Assembly: GCA_019635355.1 (NCBI GenBank)
Contig: JAHBZQ010000001.1
Coordinates: 2,108,001 to 2,172,000, forward strand
Source of the DNA: Rhizobacter sp.
GTDB taxonomy: Bacteria > Pseudomonadota > Gammaproteobacteria > Burkholderiales > Burkholderiaceae_C
Length of the DNA: 64,000 nucleotides
Direction of reading: 5' to 3'
The notes under the pieces are model-generated. The model made no database searches. It was not told the origin of the DNA and saw only the letters and a list, made by a program, of their open reading frames with translations. Shown here in pieces: positions 8,075 to 16,350 of the stretch (its first letter is position 1; each line of letters opens with the position of its first letter). A program made the translations under genes and the position numbers.

Positions 8075-9430
8075 ATGTCGTCTTCGATCCCTGAACAGGC
8101 CGGCGCGATCGAGCTGGCCCGCTTGCTGGCCGAGCGCCAGATCGGCGCGTTGGAGTTGTGCGACGCGCACATCGCTCGCATCGAGCAGCGCGACACCGAG
8201 ATCAACGCCATCGTCGTGCGCGACTTCGACCGCGCCCGCGAGGCCGCCCACGCCGCCGATGCCGCGCTCGCGCGCGGTGAGCGCCGGCCGCTGCTCGGCG
8301 TGCCGATGACGGTGAAGGAGTCGTATGACGTGGCGGGCCTGCCCACCACCTGGGGCTTCGCAGAGTTCGCCGACTACCGGCCCGATGCCGATGCGCTGGC
8401 CGTCACGCGCATGAAGGAGGCCGGCGCCATCATCCTCGGCAAGACCAACGTGCCGGTGGCGCTGGGCGACTGGCAGACGGTGCACCCGCTCTACGGCCGC
8501 ACGAACAACCCGCTCGACCTCAAGCGCTCGCCAGGCGGGTCGTCAGGCGGCTCGGCCGCGGCGCTGGCCTCGTACATGGTGCCGCTGGAGCTGGGCTCCG
8601 ACATCGGCGGCTCGATTCGCGTGCCGGCGCATTTCTGCGGGCTCTACGGCCACAAGCCGAGCTTCGGCCTGCTGCCGCCGCGCGGGCACAAGCCGCCGCG
8701 TGCCGACGGGGCCGGCTCGGGCCTGGCGGTGATCGGCCCGCTCGCGCGCAACATCGACGACCTCACCCTCGCCTTCGACCTTCTCGCCGTGGCCGACCCG
8801 CTCGACCCCGGCCTGCGCTTCGAGCCACCGAAGCCGCGCGTCACCTCGCCCAAGGGCACCCGCCTGCTGGTGGTCGACACGCATCCGCGCTGCGCCACCG
8901 ACAGCGACACACGCCAGATGCTGGCCACACTCGCCGCCGACTTCGAGCGTGCGGGCGCCAGCGTCGCGCGCAGCAGCCCGCTGCTGCCCGACCTCGAAGC
9001 GGCGCACAAGCTCTACATCCCGATGCTGACGACGGAGATCAACCGCGCCATGCCCGAGCGCCAGCCGCAGCTCAGCGCCAACCAGTGGCTGGGCCTGCTC
9101 GACACACGCCAGCGCCTGCGCAACCAGTGGGCGGCGCTCTTCCGTGAGTTCGATGCGGTGCTGATGCCGGTGTTCGGCACGCCGGCCTTCGAGCAGTTCG
9201 ACGATGGGCCGTGGCCGGGGCGGCAGTTGAAGGTGGATGGCGAGCCCACGCCCTACGGCGACCAGCTCGCCTGGCCCGGCGTGGCCACCGTCTCGGGCCT
9301 GCCCGCCACCGTGGCGCCGGCCGGCCGCTCGAAGGAAGGCCTGCCCATCGGCGTGCAGATCGTCGGCCCGTGGCAGGAAGACCGCACGACGCTCGCACTG
9401 GCCGGCCTCGTGGGCCAGCTCAGGCGCTGA
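8075..9430 (+). CDS. amidase signature family amidohydrolase
   Basis: A 451-residue member of the amidase signature family, with the Ser-cisSer-Lys triad: Lys81 in MTVKESYDV, Ser156/157 in the GGSSGGS core, and nucleophile Ser180 in DIGGSIRVP. It hydrolyses an amide bond, but the substrate cannot be assigned; GatA is unlikely because no gatB/gatC neighbours exist. No signal peptide is present. It stands alone between guaC and the convergent telA operon, 62 bases after guaC, and may be co-transcribed with it. Confidence 0.9.
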   Translation: MSSSIPEQAGAIELARLLAERQIGALELCDAHIARIEQRDTEINAIVVRDFDRAREAAHAADAALARGERRPLLGVPMTVKESYDVAGLPTTWGFAEFADYRPDADALAVTRMKEAGAIILGKTNVPVALGDWQTVHPLYGRTNNPLDLKRSPGGSSGGSAAALASYMVPLELGSDIGGSIRVPAHFCGLYGHKPSFGLLPPRGHKPPRADGAGSGLAVIGPLARNIDDLTLAFDLLAVADPLDPGLRFEPPKPRVTSPKGTRLLVVDTHPRCATDSDTRQMLATLAADFERAGASVARSSPLLPDLEAAHKLYIPMLTTEINRAMPERQPQLSANQWLGLLDTRQRLRNQWAALFREFDAVLMPVFGTPAFEQFDDGPWPGRQLKVDGEPTPYGDQLAWPGVATVSGLPATVAPAGRSKEGLPIGVQIVGPWQEDRTTLALAGLVGQLRR

Positions 9431-9442
9431 GCCCGGCCGCGA

Positions 9443-10663
9443 TCAGAGCGACACCGGCCCCTGGATCTGCGCCTGGCCGGCTTCGCGGGCCTGCTGCTGG
9501 CGCACACGGTCGATGTACTGCTGGCTCTTCTGCAGCTGCTCGGCCATGATGGTGTTGTTCTGGCCCATGACCGTGATCGCCTTGGAGCGGAACGAGTCCA
9601 TCGCGTCCATCGCCTTGTAGGTCTGGTCGAACATCTCCTTGATCTTGTCGATGCCGAGCATGGGGTTGCTGGCGAACTCGGCCGTCTTGTCGACGTGGCT
9701 GTTGAGCTGGCGGCCGGTCTCGGTGATGAGGTTGCCGATGGTGGTGTTCACGCCTTGCAGCATCTCCATCACCTGCACCTGGTTGCCGGTGGCACGGGCC
9801 ACCGTCTGCGCAACCGCCAGCGCGCTCATGCCGGTGGTGGCCACGCGGCTGCAGCCGTTCATCATTTCGCGGCCAGTCTTCTTGAGCACGTCGAGCGCGA
9901 GGTAGCCGTTCACGCACACCGCCTGCTGGGTGAGGATGTCGGCGAGGTTCTGGCGGGCGTAGAAGAGCACTTCCTGCTCGAGCGCGTTGGCGCGCTGCGG
10001 GTCGGTGGCCTTGAGCGATTGCACCTTCTCCGCCAGGCGCGCATCCAGCGAGGTGGCGAACTGCGCGGCGGCGGCGAGCTTCTGCATCGCGTCCCACAGC
10101 TTGGTGCGGGTGGCTTCGATGTCGACGATGTCCTTCTGCACGTCGTCGCGCGCGGCGTAGAGCTGGCTCATCGACTTTTGCAGCTGGCTGCCTGCGCTCT
10201 CGAACTTGCGGAAGTAGGCCTTGAGCTTGTTGCCGAAGGGGATGATGCCCAGCAGCTTGTTGGGTGCCAGCAGGTCGCCTTCGTTGCCGGGGTTGAGCTT
10301 GTCGAGGTGGCCGCGGATCTCGCCGATGGCCTTGTAGGCCGCCGTCTCTTCCGCGCCGATGAAGTTTCGCTGCAGGAAGCGGCCCTGCATCAGGCCGGCC
10401 GCGTTCGAGATCTCATCGCGGCCGAGCGCGAAGGCGCTGTCGAGCTTGTGCTTGAACTCGGCGCTGTGGACGTCTTCGGTCATCAGCGCGTCGATGAAGC
10501 GCATCACCTGGTCGTCGACGGCTTTCGCCACCTCGGGCTTGAGCGGCACGGCGGTACGCGTCGCCTCGGCCGGCACCGGCGTGATGACCTCGGGCGGGGT
10601 GAGCTGGAAGTTGGGCACGCCGCCGTAGGCGACGGTGGGGGTGTCTTCAGGGCCGTTGTTCAT
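9443..10663 (-). CDS. telA: TelA family toxic-anion resistance protein
   Basis: A 406-residue, almost wholly alpha-helical protein of the TelA family (Pfam PF05816), linked in other bacteria to tellurite and other stress resistance; the mechanism is not settled. The first 60 residues are proline-rich and low complexity, followed by the helical core from about residue 65 with heptad-like stretches. The start ATG 10663 was preferred over the frame's upstream extension because it overlaps the preceding gene by 17 bases as expected for coupling. It is the last gene of a four-gene operon. No tellurite-reduction chemistry is visible in the sequence. Confidence 0.9.
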   Translation of the reverse strand: MNNGPEDTPTVAYGGVPNFQLTPPEVITPVPAEATRTAVPLKPEVAKAVDDQVMRFIDALMTEDVHSAEFKHKLDSAFALGRDEISNAAGLMQGRFLQRNFIGAEETAAYKAIGEIRGHLDKLNPGNEGDLLAPNKLLGIIPFGNKLKAYFRKFESAGSQLQKSMSQLYAARDDVQKDIVDIEATRTKLWDAMQKLAAAAQFATSLDARLAEKVQSLKATDPQRANALEQEVLFYARQNLADILTQQAVCVNGYLALDVLKKTGREMMNGCSRVATTGMSALAVAQTVARATGNQVQVMEMLQGVNTTIGNLITETGRQLNSHVDKTAEFASNPMLGIDKIKEMFDQTYKAMDAMDSFRSKAITVMGQNNTIMAEQLQKSQQYIDRVRQQQAREAGQAQIQGPVSL

Positions 10664-11354
10664 TCTTGGGCTCCGCTGCGGGTTGGATCTCGGGGGCGGC
10701 AAGCGAAGGCTTGCCGAACTTGTCATGCAGGAAACGCGAGTGGACGAGGAACGCCTGCGCGTCTTGGCTCGCGAGGTCGTCGGCCAGTTGCTTCACCTTC
10801 GTCTCCAGCTCTTGAAGGGTGTCGCGGAAGATGTCTTGCGCGGTCTTGCCATCGTGCAGCACGCGGCTGGCGGCGTACTGCGGCGGAATTGACAGATACG
10901 CCTTCAGCGCATCGGGCAGGTACGAGATGGCGATGTGGCGGGCGTGGAAGCCTTCCTGCATCGACAGCACGCCCTGGCTGCGCTCCCACTGCGAGAGCAG
11001 CGATTGAAGCGATTTGCACAGGTCGAGCGCCTTGGCTTGCAGGCTCGCGGGCAGGCGGTTCTCGGGGTTGTATTCGACGAGGCCGCGCACACCGGCCAGC
11101 GCGCGGGTCATCGCTTCTCTCGCGTCACCCTCGTCGCTGAATTCGAGCGCGTCTTCCCACATCGGGCCCGAGAGTTTTGGGAACCCCAGCCACAAGCCGC
11201 CGATGATGAAGCCGGCCACGTAACCGCCGACCGCGAGCGGCAGGCCGGCGAGGCCGATCAGGTTGAGCGCCTTCAGCACCAACACCACGGTGGCGAGGCC
11301 GAGGCCGCACCAGTTGGCGGGGCTGAGGAGGACGCGGGCGAGCTTGTCGACCAT
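10647..11354 (-). CDS. XpaC-like membrane protein, partner of TelA
   Basis: A 235-residue protein with two hydrophobic segments in residues 1-55 (a first around LGLATVVLVLKAL and a second around PLAVGGYVAGFIIGG) and a soluble helical C-terminal part. Length, topology and the position directly before telA match XpaC-type proteins (Pfam PF10112), which commonly neighbour telA. The similarity is judged by eye, so the family call is moderate. The open frame extends upstream to 11408, but those 18 residues (including STSSGRT) come from a REP-like element; ATG 11354 is the probable start. It overlaps telA by 17 bases. Confidence 0.65.
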   Translation of the reverse strand: MVDKLARVLLSPANWCGLGLATVVLVLKALNLIGLAGLPLAVGGYVAGFIIGGLWLGFPKLSGPMWEDALEFSDEGDAREAMTRALAGVRGLVEYNPENRLPASLQAKALDLCKSLQSLLSQWERSQGVLSMQEGFHARHIAISYLPDALKAYLSIPPQYAASRVLHDGKTAQDIFRDTLQELETKVKQLADDLASQDAQAFLVHSRFLHDKFGKPSLAAPEIQPAAEPKNEQRP

Positions 11355-11371
11355 TCGGCTCACCTCCGAAA

Positions 11372-11461
11372 CCGTTCGCCCTGAGCTTGTCGAAGGGCCG
11401 TGGCGCACGCTGGCTTCGACAGGTCCTGTCCTGAGCCCTGACGAAGGGTCAGCCCGAACGG
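11372..11461. repeat. REP-like inverted repeat within the telA operon
   Basis: The left arm at 11372-11396 and the right arm at 11414-11461 carry the CGTTCGCCCTGAGC / CTTCGACAGG words of the family; the right arm contains an extra internal partial copy. It sits between the vWA gene stop (11485) and the XpaC-like start (11354), where it may form a hairpin in the polycistronic mRNA. Confidence 0.8.
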
Positions 11462-11484
11462 AGGAATGCTACGGCTCCGACACA

Positions 11485-13146
11485 TCATTGATACGCCCGA
11501 ATGTCCTTGAACACCGCGTACAGCGGCGTCTTGCGCGCATCGAACACCTTGCCGCCCGTCGTCTGCACCAGCGCCTTCAGGTCGGCCTCTTTCGCCTCGC
11601 CGAAGAGCACCATGAAGACCGGAATGCCGCGCACGTCTTCCGGCAGTGCCGCATACGCCTGCTGGAACTGCTCGAGGCTGCGACCCTTGGTGTTCTCGCC
11701 ATCGGTGAACGCGACCACCGAGTACTGGTAGTTCGGGTTCTTCTGCTTCTGCTCCACCATGTGCTTGAGCGCGGTGAGCAAGCTGTCGTAGAGCGCGGTG
11801 CCGCCCGTCATGCGCAGGCCGTCGGCGTAGGCGCGCACGTCGGCGAGCATGGCCTGCTTGGCCTCCGAATCCTCCTGCACCTGCACGCCCTTGGCCTGTG
11901 GGCGGCCGGCGGGGATCTCGAAGTAGGTCATGCGCCAGGGCTGGTCGGAAAACGGCAGCATCCACACCTTCTCACGGTTGGTGAGTTTGGCCAGGCGGCC
12001 GGTGAGCGAGCTGTCGGCACCGGCCACGTAATGCAGCGCCTGGATCAGCTGCGCGCGGCGGCCCTGGCCGTCCATGCTGCCGCTGGTGTCGAGCACGAAG
12101 GTGCTGGCAATCGGCCGGCGGAATTCGTTGAGGTAGGCGTCGATCAGGCCATCGGCCAGCGCGCGGTCGGGCGAGAACGGCAGCTCGATGCGCATGCCTT
12201 CCTTGGGCAGCACGTCGGCCACGGTGGCGGCGACCTCGGCGTTGATCGGGCGGCGCAGCGTCTGGCGGGCGAGCCACTTCTGCGCGTCGGCGCCCTTGAG
12301 GTAGGCGACGACCTTGAGGTAGTCGTCACGTCGCTCGTCCTTCAGCAGCATGAAGGGGTAGTCGGCCGTCGCCACGCCCTCGTGCGGGTACACGAGCACC
12401 AGCTTCTCGCGCAGCTTGCCGCCGTTGTTGAGCGAGAGCAGCCAGCTCTCGTAGTTGATGAAGGCGTTGAGCTGCGTGGGGCCGTTGCCCTGCTGTTCGA
12501 GAAACTTCTCGGTGAGGTAGGTGGAGTTGTCGCCCGGCAGCTTGTAGCCCTTGAGGAAGCCGGCGATGGCGCCGCGGTTGACGTCGGCGGCGGTGAGTGC
12601 TTCGGACTTCTGGCTGGCGGCGGCCACCACGCCCATCAGCGCCATGAAGCCCTGGTTGGACGTGGCGGGGTTCGACAAGGCGTAGCGCAGCTTGCCTTGC
12701 GAGGCGGCCTGCGTGATCTCGCGCCAGCCGACCTTGGCCGCGGTGGCGGGGTCGTCCCAGCCGAGCTGTTTGGCAGCCGTCTGGTTCACGCCGACCGCAA
12801 TCGGCGACAGCATGATCTTCTCTTGCAGCTTCACGCGCGCCTGGCCCTGCGGATCGCTCAGCAGGTATTTCGCGTTCGCGAACCACGCGGCGTGGGCGGG
12901 CGTGCTGCCGCTCAGCACGGCCTCGGTGCTTTCCATCGTGCCGCCCCAGGCAAAACGCAGGCGCACGCCGGTCGCTTTCTCGACCATCTCTTCGAGCGGC
13001 TGCGCGTCCTTCAGGTCGGTGGTGGCGAGCACGGTGAAGACGGGCTTGCTGCTGTCGGCCGCCTTCGGGGCATCCGCTGCATCCTTCTTGCCGCAGGCGG
13101 TCAACAGCACCGCGAGCAACAACATCCCTCCCAGCATTCTTTTCAT
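11485..13146 (-). CDS. lipoprotein with substrate-binding domain and C-terminal von Willebrand A domain
   Basis: A 553-residue exported protein. A lipoprotein signal ends at LTAC (Cys18). Residues of about 34-330 resemble a periplasmic substrate-binding domain of the extracellular solute-binding type, and residues of about 346-550 form a vWA domain. All metal-ion-dependent adhesion site positions are visible: Asp353, Ser355, Ser357 (DTSGS), Thr450 and Asp482. It should therefore bind a divalent metal and probably another protein at the cell envelope. It overlaps the upstream binding-protein gene by 4 bases. The joining of a ligand-binding and a vWA domain is linked to TelA/XpaC in other genomes, but its role is not known to me. 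Confidence 0.85.
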   Translation of the reverse strand: MKRMLGGMLLLAVLLTACGKKDAADAPKAADSSKPVFTVLATTDLKDAQPLEEMVEKATGVRLRFAWGGTMESTEAVLSGSTPAHAAWFANAKYLLSDPQGQARVKLQEKIMLSPIAVGVNQTAAKQLGWDDPATAAKVGWREITQAASQGKLRYALSNPATSNQGFMALMGVVAAASQKSEALTAADVNRGAIAGFLKGYKLPGDNSTYLTEKFLEQQGNGPTQLNAFINYESWLLSLNNGGKLREKLVLVYPHEGVATADYPFMLLKDERRDDYLKVVAYLKGADAQKWLARQTLRRPINAEVAATVADVLPKEGMRIELPFSPDRALADGLIDAYLNEFRRPIASTFVLDTSGSMDGQGRRAQLIQALHYVAGADSSLTGRLAKLTNREKVWMLPFSDQPWRMTYFEIPAGRPQAKGVQVQEDSEAKQAMLADVRAYADGLRMTGGTALYDSLLTALKHMVEQKQKNPNYQYSVVAFTDGENTKGRSLEQFQQAYAALPEDVRGIPVFMVLFGEAKEADLKALVQTTGGKVFDARKTPLYAVFKDIRAYQ

Positions 13147-14258
13147 TGCGACATCTCCTTGGCCACGGCATCGATCATCTCGGCCATCAATTCAAACGCC
13201 GGTGGGTCGATCACCTGCGTGATGCGTTCTTCCACCGCGAGGCCGGTCGGCTTCACCGCTTCCATGAAGAGGCCGGTGTCGGCCACGCGGAAGCCGTAGC
13301 TCACCGCGATGCGCTGCAGGTCGACGTTCTTCGCCAGGAGGTCGGCCAGCGCCTTGGCCTTCTCGCTCACCGCCATGAACACCACCTTGTTGACGATGGT
13401 GGGCTGCGGGTAGAGCAGCACCATCTCGGGCCCGACGCCCTTCTTGTCGAGCGCGTAGGCGACGAGCTGGTTCTCGTAGATGAAGGCGAGCGGCGTCTTG
13501 CCGATGCCGATGGCCACGTAGTCGTCGAAGTTGCCGTTGACGTAGTTTTCTTGATAACCCTGGCGCTTGAAAAGCTCGGCGAGCTTTGTCGCGAGCGGGA
13601 TTGCGGTGGCGCGGTCGGTCACCACGTCGCCGTGCACCGCGTAGCTCGTGAGCGCGAGGTAGTTGGCGGCCGAGTTGCTGCGGCGCACGTCGGTGGTGGA
13701 GACGAGCACGCTGCGCGTCACGTCGTAGGCGCTCGCGTCCTTCAGGTCCTTCCAGCGTTTCTTGGCGAGCATGGCCTGGGTGAGCTTGGCCATGTCGACA
13801 CCGTAGATGCGCTCGCCGAGCGGTTTGGCCATGTCGTTGGCGACGAGGATCTTCGCAATGGGCGCCCAGCTCGCGATCACCATCGGCGTGTGGAAGGGCG
13901 ACGACTGCGCCACGTTCACACCCGCCTTGCGGGCGGCGTCGCTGATCTGGTTGGCGGCCACCACGCCCGAGGGGAAGAGGAAGTCGGGCATCTGACCGGC
14001 CACGACCTTGCCCGCCATCTCGCGGCTGCCCACGCGCACCACGCTCACCGGCAGGCGGTTGTCGGCCAGGATCTTCTTGACGCGCTCGTCCTTGAAGAAG
14101 GGTTCGACGTCGAGCGCGATCACGCCTTTCAGTTCGGTCACCGGCCCGAGGGCGATCTCGGCCTCCGCCGCCTTCTGCCCGCGCAGCGCAAAGTACAGCG
14201 CGGCGCTGAACCCTGCGAGCAAGACAAGGGTCAGCAGGACTTTCGCGGTTTTCGACAT
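13143..14258 (-). CDS. membrane-anchored substrate-binding-like protein, first gene of the telA operon
   Basis: A 371-residue protein with one N-terminal hydrophobic segment (about residues 7-25, VLLTLVLLAGFSAALYFAL) and a periplasmic binding-protein-like remainder, paralogous in general organisation to the N-terminal half of the next gene. No lipobox cysteine is present, so it is probably held by the uncleaved helix. ATG 14258 is preceded by a strong GAGGAGG ribosome-binding site. Its stop overlaps the vWA gene start (ATGA). The ligand is unknown; the absence of permease or ATPase genes argues against a normal ABC uptake role. Confidence 0.75.
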   Translation of the reverse strand: MSKTAKVLLTLVLLAGFSAALYFALRGQKAAEAEIALGPVTELKGVIALDVEPFFKDERVKKILADNRLPVSVVRVGSREMAGKVVAGQMPDFLFPSGVVAANQISDAARKAGVNVAQSSPFHTPMVIASWAPIAKILVANDMAKPLGERIYGVDMAKLTQAMLAKKRWKDLKDASAYDVTRSVLVSTTDVRRSNSAANYLALTSYAVHGDVVTDRATAIPLATKLAELFKRQGYQENYVNGNFDDYVAIGIGKTPLAFIYENQLVAYALDKKGVGPEMVLLYPQPTIVNKVVFMAVSEKAKALADLLAKNVDLQRIAVSYGFRVADTGLFMEAVKPTGLAVEERITQVIDPPAFELMAEMIDAVAKEMSQ

Positions 14259-14356
14259 CGGCGCAGGCTCCTCCTCGTGGATGCGACGCGAGCATAGCGG
14301 AGCGCGGGCCGCACGCGCGCCACGGCATGCACGTCACACCTCGCGCACACCGCGCG

Positions 14357-15226
14357 CTAGGCCGAGTCCTGAGAGCATTGCTGCTGAAGCCATTCGGCGA
14401 ACGCCTGCATGGCCGCGCCCTCCTGGCGCGACTGCAGGCGTGTGAGCCAGTAGCGGCCGGTGAGGATCGAGGCCTCGAAGGGCTGCACCAAACTGCCCTG
14501 TTGCAGCTCGCGCTCGAACAGGGCGAGCGGCAGCAAGGCAACGCCCGCCCCTTGCAGGGCCGCGTCAGTCAAGGCCAGCGAGCTGTCGAGCACAGGCCCA
14601 CGCAGCAGGGGCGCCTGCAGCCCGCACTGCGCGAACCACGCCGGCCACTCGTCGACGCGATACGAGCGCAGCAGCGTCTCCCGCAACAGATGCTGCGGCT
14701 CGTGCAGGCGCGCGGCCAGCGCCGGGGTGCACAAGGGCGACAAGGGCGCGCCAAACAGCGGCACCGCGTGCACGCCATGCCACGCGCCCTGGCCGAAGCG
14801 GAGCGCGAAATCCAACCCCTCGCCGGCCAGGTCGACACGGTTGTTGTTGCCGAAGACCCGCAGGTCGACCCACGGGTGCTCCCGCTCGAACTCGGGTAGC
14901 CGCGGCATCAGCCAGCGCACCAGGAGGCTCGACACACAGCCGACCGTCAGCGCCTCCGTCGCGCGGCCCTTGTGAAAGCGCTGCAGCCCGCGGCTCAGGC
15001 GATCGAACGCGTCGGCCACGGTCGGCAGCAGCGCGAGCCCTTCGTCGGTGAGGGCCAGGCCGCGCGGCACACGACGAAACAGCGCAGCGCCCAGGCGCTC
15101 CTCGAGGTTCTTGACCTGCTGGCTCACGGCCGCCTGGCTGACGTTGAGCTCGATGGCCGCGCGCGTGAAGCTCAGGTGGCGGGCCGAGGCCTCGAAGGCC
15201 CGCATCGCGTTGAGGGGAAGGTGCAT
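14357..15226 (-). CDS. LysR family regulator, AmpR/GcvA-like
   Basis: A 289-residue LysR-type transcription factor. The N-terminal winged helix (LSFTRAAIELNVSQAAVSQQ) resembles AmpR/PenR regulators closely, followed by a periplasmic-binding-fold effector domain from about residue 90. It is divergent from a class A beta-lactamase gene with 119 bases between them, the classic ampR-bla arrangement. A role as an inducible activator of the lactamase responding to cell-wall fragments is therefore likely, by inference. A perfect 7-base inverted repeat lies in the shared region. GcvA-like regulators have similar sequences and are the alternative. Confidence 0.85.
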   Translation of the reverse strand: MHLPLNAMRAFEASARHLSFTRAAIELNVSQAAVSQQVKNLEERLGAALFRRVPRGLALTDEGLALLPTVADAFDRLSRGLQRFHKGRATEALTVGCVSSLLVRWLMPRLPEFEREHPWVDLRVFGNNNRVDLAGEGLDFALRFGQGAWHGVHAVPLFGAPLSPLCTPALAARLHEPQHLLRETLLRSYRVDEWPAWFAQCGLQAPLLRGPVLDSSLALTDAALQGAGVALLPLALFERELQQGSLVQPFEASILTGRYWLTRLQSRQEGAAMQAFAEWLQQQCSQDSA

Positions 15227-15249
15227 GGAACGATTCTGTCGCGCGGAGG

Positions 15250-15266
15250 CCCCAGATTTTCTGGGG
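15250..15266. promoter_or_regulatory. inverted repeat in the LysR/beta-lactamase intergenic region
   Basis: CCCCAGA-TTT-TCTGGGG is a perfect palindrome with a 3-base centre, 24 bases upstream of the regulator start and 80 bases upstream of the lactamase start. The position suits the regulator's own operator. No footprint data are available. Confidence 0.45.
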
Positions 15267-15345
15267 TCTGGCCCTGCAAATCACCGTTTGTCGCCCCCGC
15301 GGCGCCTGACTATCGTGCGGGCCTTCCCCACCACACCGCCAGACG

Positions 15346-16251
15346 ATGAAAAGCACCATGGATCGAAGAACCTTTACCGCGCTGCTCGCCGCCGCGTTGA
15401 GCAGCGCCTCCTGCGCGACCGCCCGGCCGGGTGCGGCCAGCCCTCACGCAGATCCTCACGCAGATGGCCCGCTCGAGCGGCGCTGGCAAGCGCTCGAGAA
15501 GCAGGCGGGCGGCCTGCTGGGCGTGACGCTCATCGACCCACAGCGTGGCCAGCAGTTCAGCTGGCGCGGCGACGAGCGTTTCCCGATGTGCAGCACCTTC
15601 AAATGGCCGCTGGCCGCCGCCGTGCTCGCGGAAGTAGACGCCGGCCGCGAGTCACTCGACCGGGTGCTGCCCTACTCGCGCGACGAGCTGCTGCCCCATT
15701 CCCCCATCAGCGAACGGCACGTGGGCGCCGGCATGCGGATCGGCGACCTGTGCGCAGCGACCGTGGCGCACAGCGACAACGCCGCGGCCAACGTGCTGCT
15801 GCGAGCCCTGGGTGGGCCCGCGGCATTCAACCGCTTCGTGCGCAGTCGGGGTGACGGCACCACGCTGCTGGCCCGAAACGAGCCGGACGTGAACAACGCC
15901 CGCCGCGGCGACCCGGGAGACACCACCAGCCCGCGGGCCATGGCCACGCTGATGCAGCGTCTGGTCCTGGGCGACGGCTTGTCCCCCCGATCGCGCGAGC
16001 AGCTCAAGGCCTGGGGCCTGGCCACGGTGACGAGCGGCACCCGACTGCGTGCCAACCTGCCCGCCGGCTGGCAACTGGCCGACAAGACCGGCACCAGCGG
16101 CAGAGGCAGCACCAACGACGTGGGCGTGTACTGGACGCCCGCAGGCCGGCCGATCGTGGTGGCGGTCTTCCTCACCGCCAGCACCGTGCCGGCGGCGGAT
16201 CAGGACCGCGTCCACGCACGGATTGCCGCTCAAGTGTTCGAGCGAGGCTGA
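15346..16251 (+). CDS. class A beta-lactamase
   Basis: Serine beta-lactamase, 301 residues, hydrolysing beta-lactams in the periplasm. All class A landmarks are present: Ser83-Thr-Phe-Lys86 (Ambler 70-73), Ser143-Asp-Asn145 (SDN loop), Glu179-Pro-Asp-Val-Asn183 (omega loop, Ambler 166-170) and Lys247-Thr-Gly (234-236). The N terminus has RRTFTALLAAAL, a possible Tat signal, followed by Cys23, which is a poor lipobox. A second start at ATG 15358 is possible. There is a cysteine at Ambler 69, but position 238 is serine, so the disulfide of KPC/SME-type carbapenemases is absent. The substrate profile cannot be predicted. Confidence 0.93.
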   Translation: MKSTMDRRTFTALLAAALSSASCATARPGAASPHADPHADGPLERRWQALEKQAGGLLGVTLIDPQRGQQFSWRGDERFPMCSTFKWPLAAAVLAEVDAGRESLDRVLPYSRDELLPHSPISERHVGAGMRIGDLCAATVAHSDNAAANVLLRALGGPAAFNRFVRSRGDGTTLLARNEPDVNNARRGDPGDTTSPRAMATLMQRLVLGDGLSPRSREQLKAWGLATVTSGTRLRANLPAGWQLADKTGTSGRGSTNDVGVYWTPAGRPIVVAVFLTASTVPAADQDRVHARIAAQVFERG

Positions 16252-16289
16252 GCGCCCCCCGCGAAGGCTGCCGTGTGAGGGGCGCCGCC

Positions 16290-16295
16290 TACAAT
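16290..16295 (+). promoter_or_regulatory. candidate -10 element for valS
   Basis: TACAAT lies 56 bases upstream of the valS start. The corresponding -35 region (CTGCCG at 16268) matches the consensus poorly, so the call is weak. Confidence 0.3.
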
Positions 16296-16350
16296 TCACG
16301 CCCCTCTCCGCAGTCATTCCGCCGGCCCGCACGGTCCGCTTCGCCTCACC

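Noticed and set aside
11355..11408. N-terminal extension of the XpaC-like protein
   Set aside because: The extra 18 residues are encoded mainly by the REP-like element and lie before a better start at 11354.
15346..15420. Beta-lactamase as a lipoprotein
   Set aside because: Cys23 follows Ser-Ala-Ser, which lacks the hydrophobic residue expected at -3 of a lipobox, so only export is claimed.
16278..16305. AGGGGCG...CGCCCCT as a terminator of the beta-lactamase gene
   Set aside because: The loop is 14 bases and no T-run follows; the pairing overlaps the probable valS promoter.
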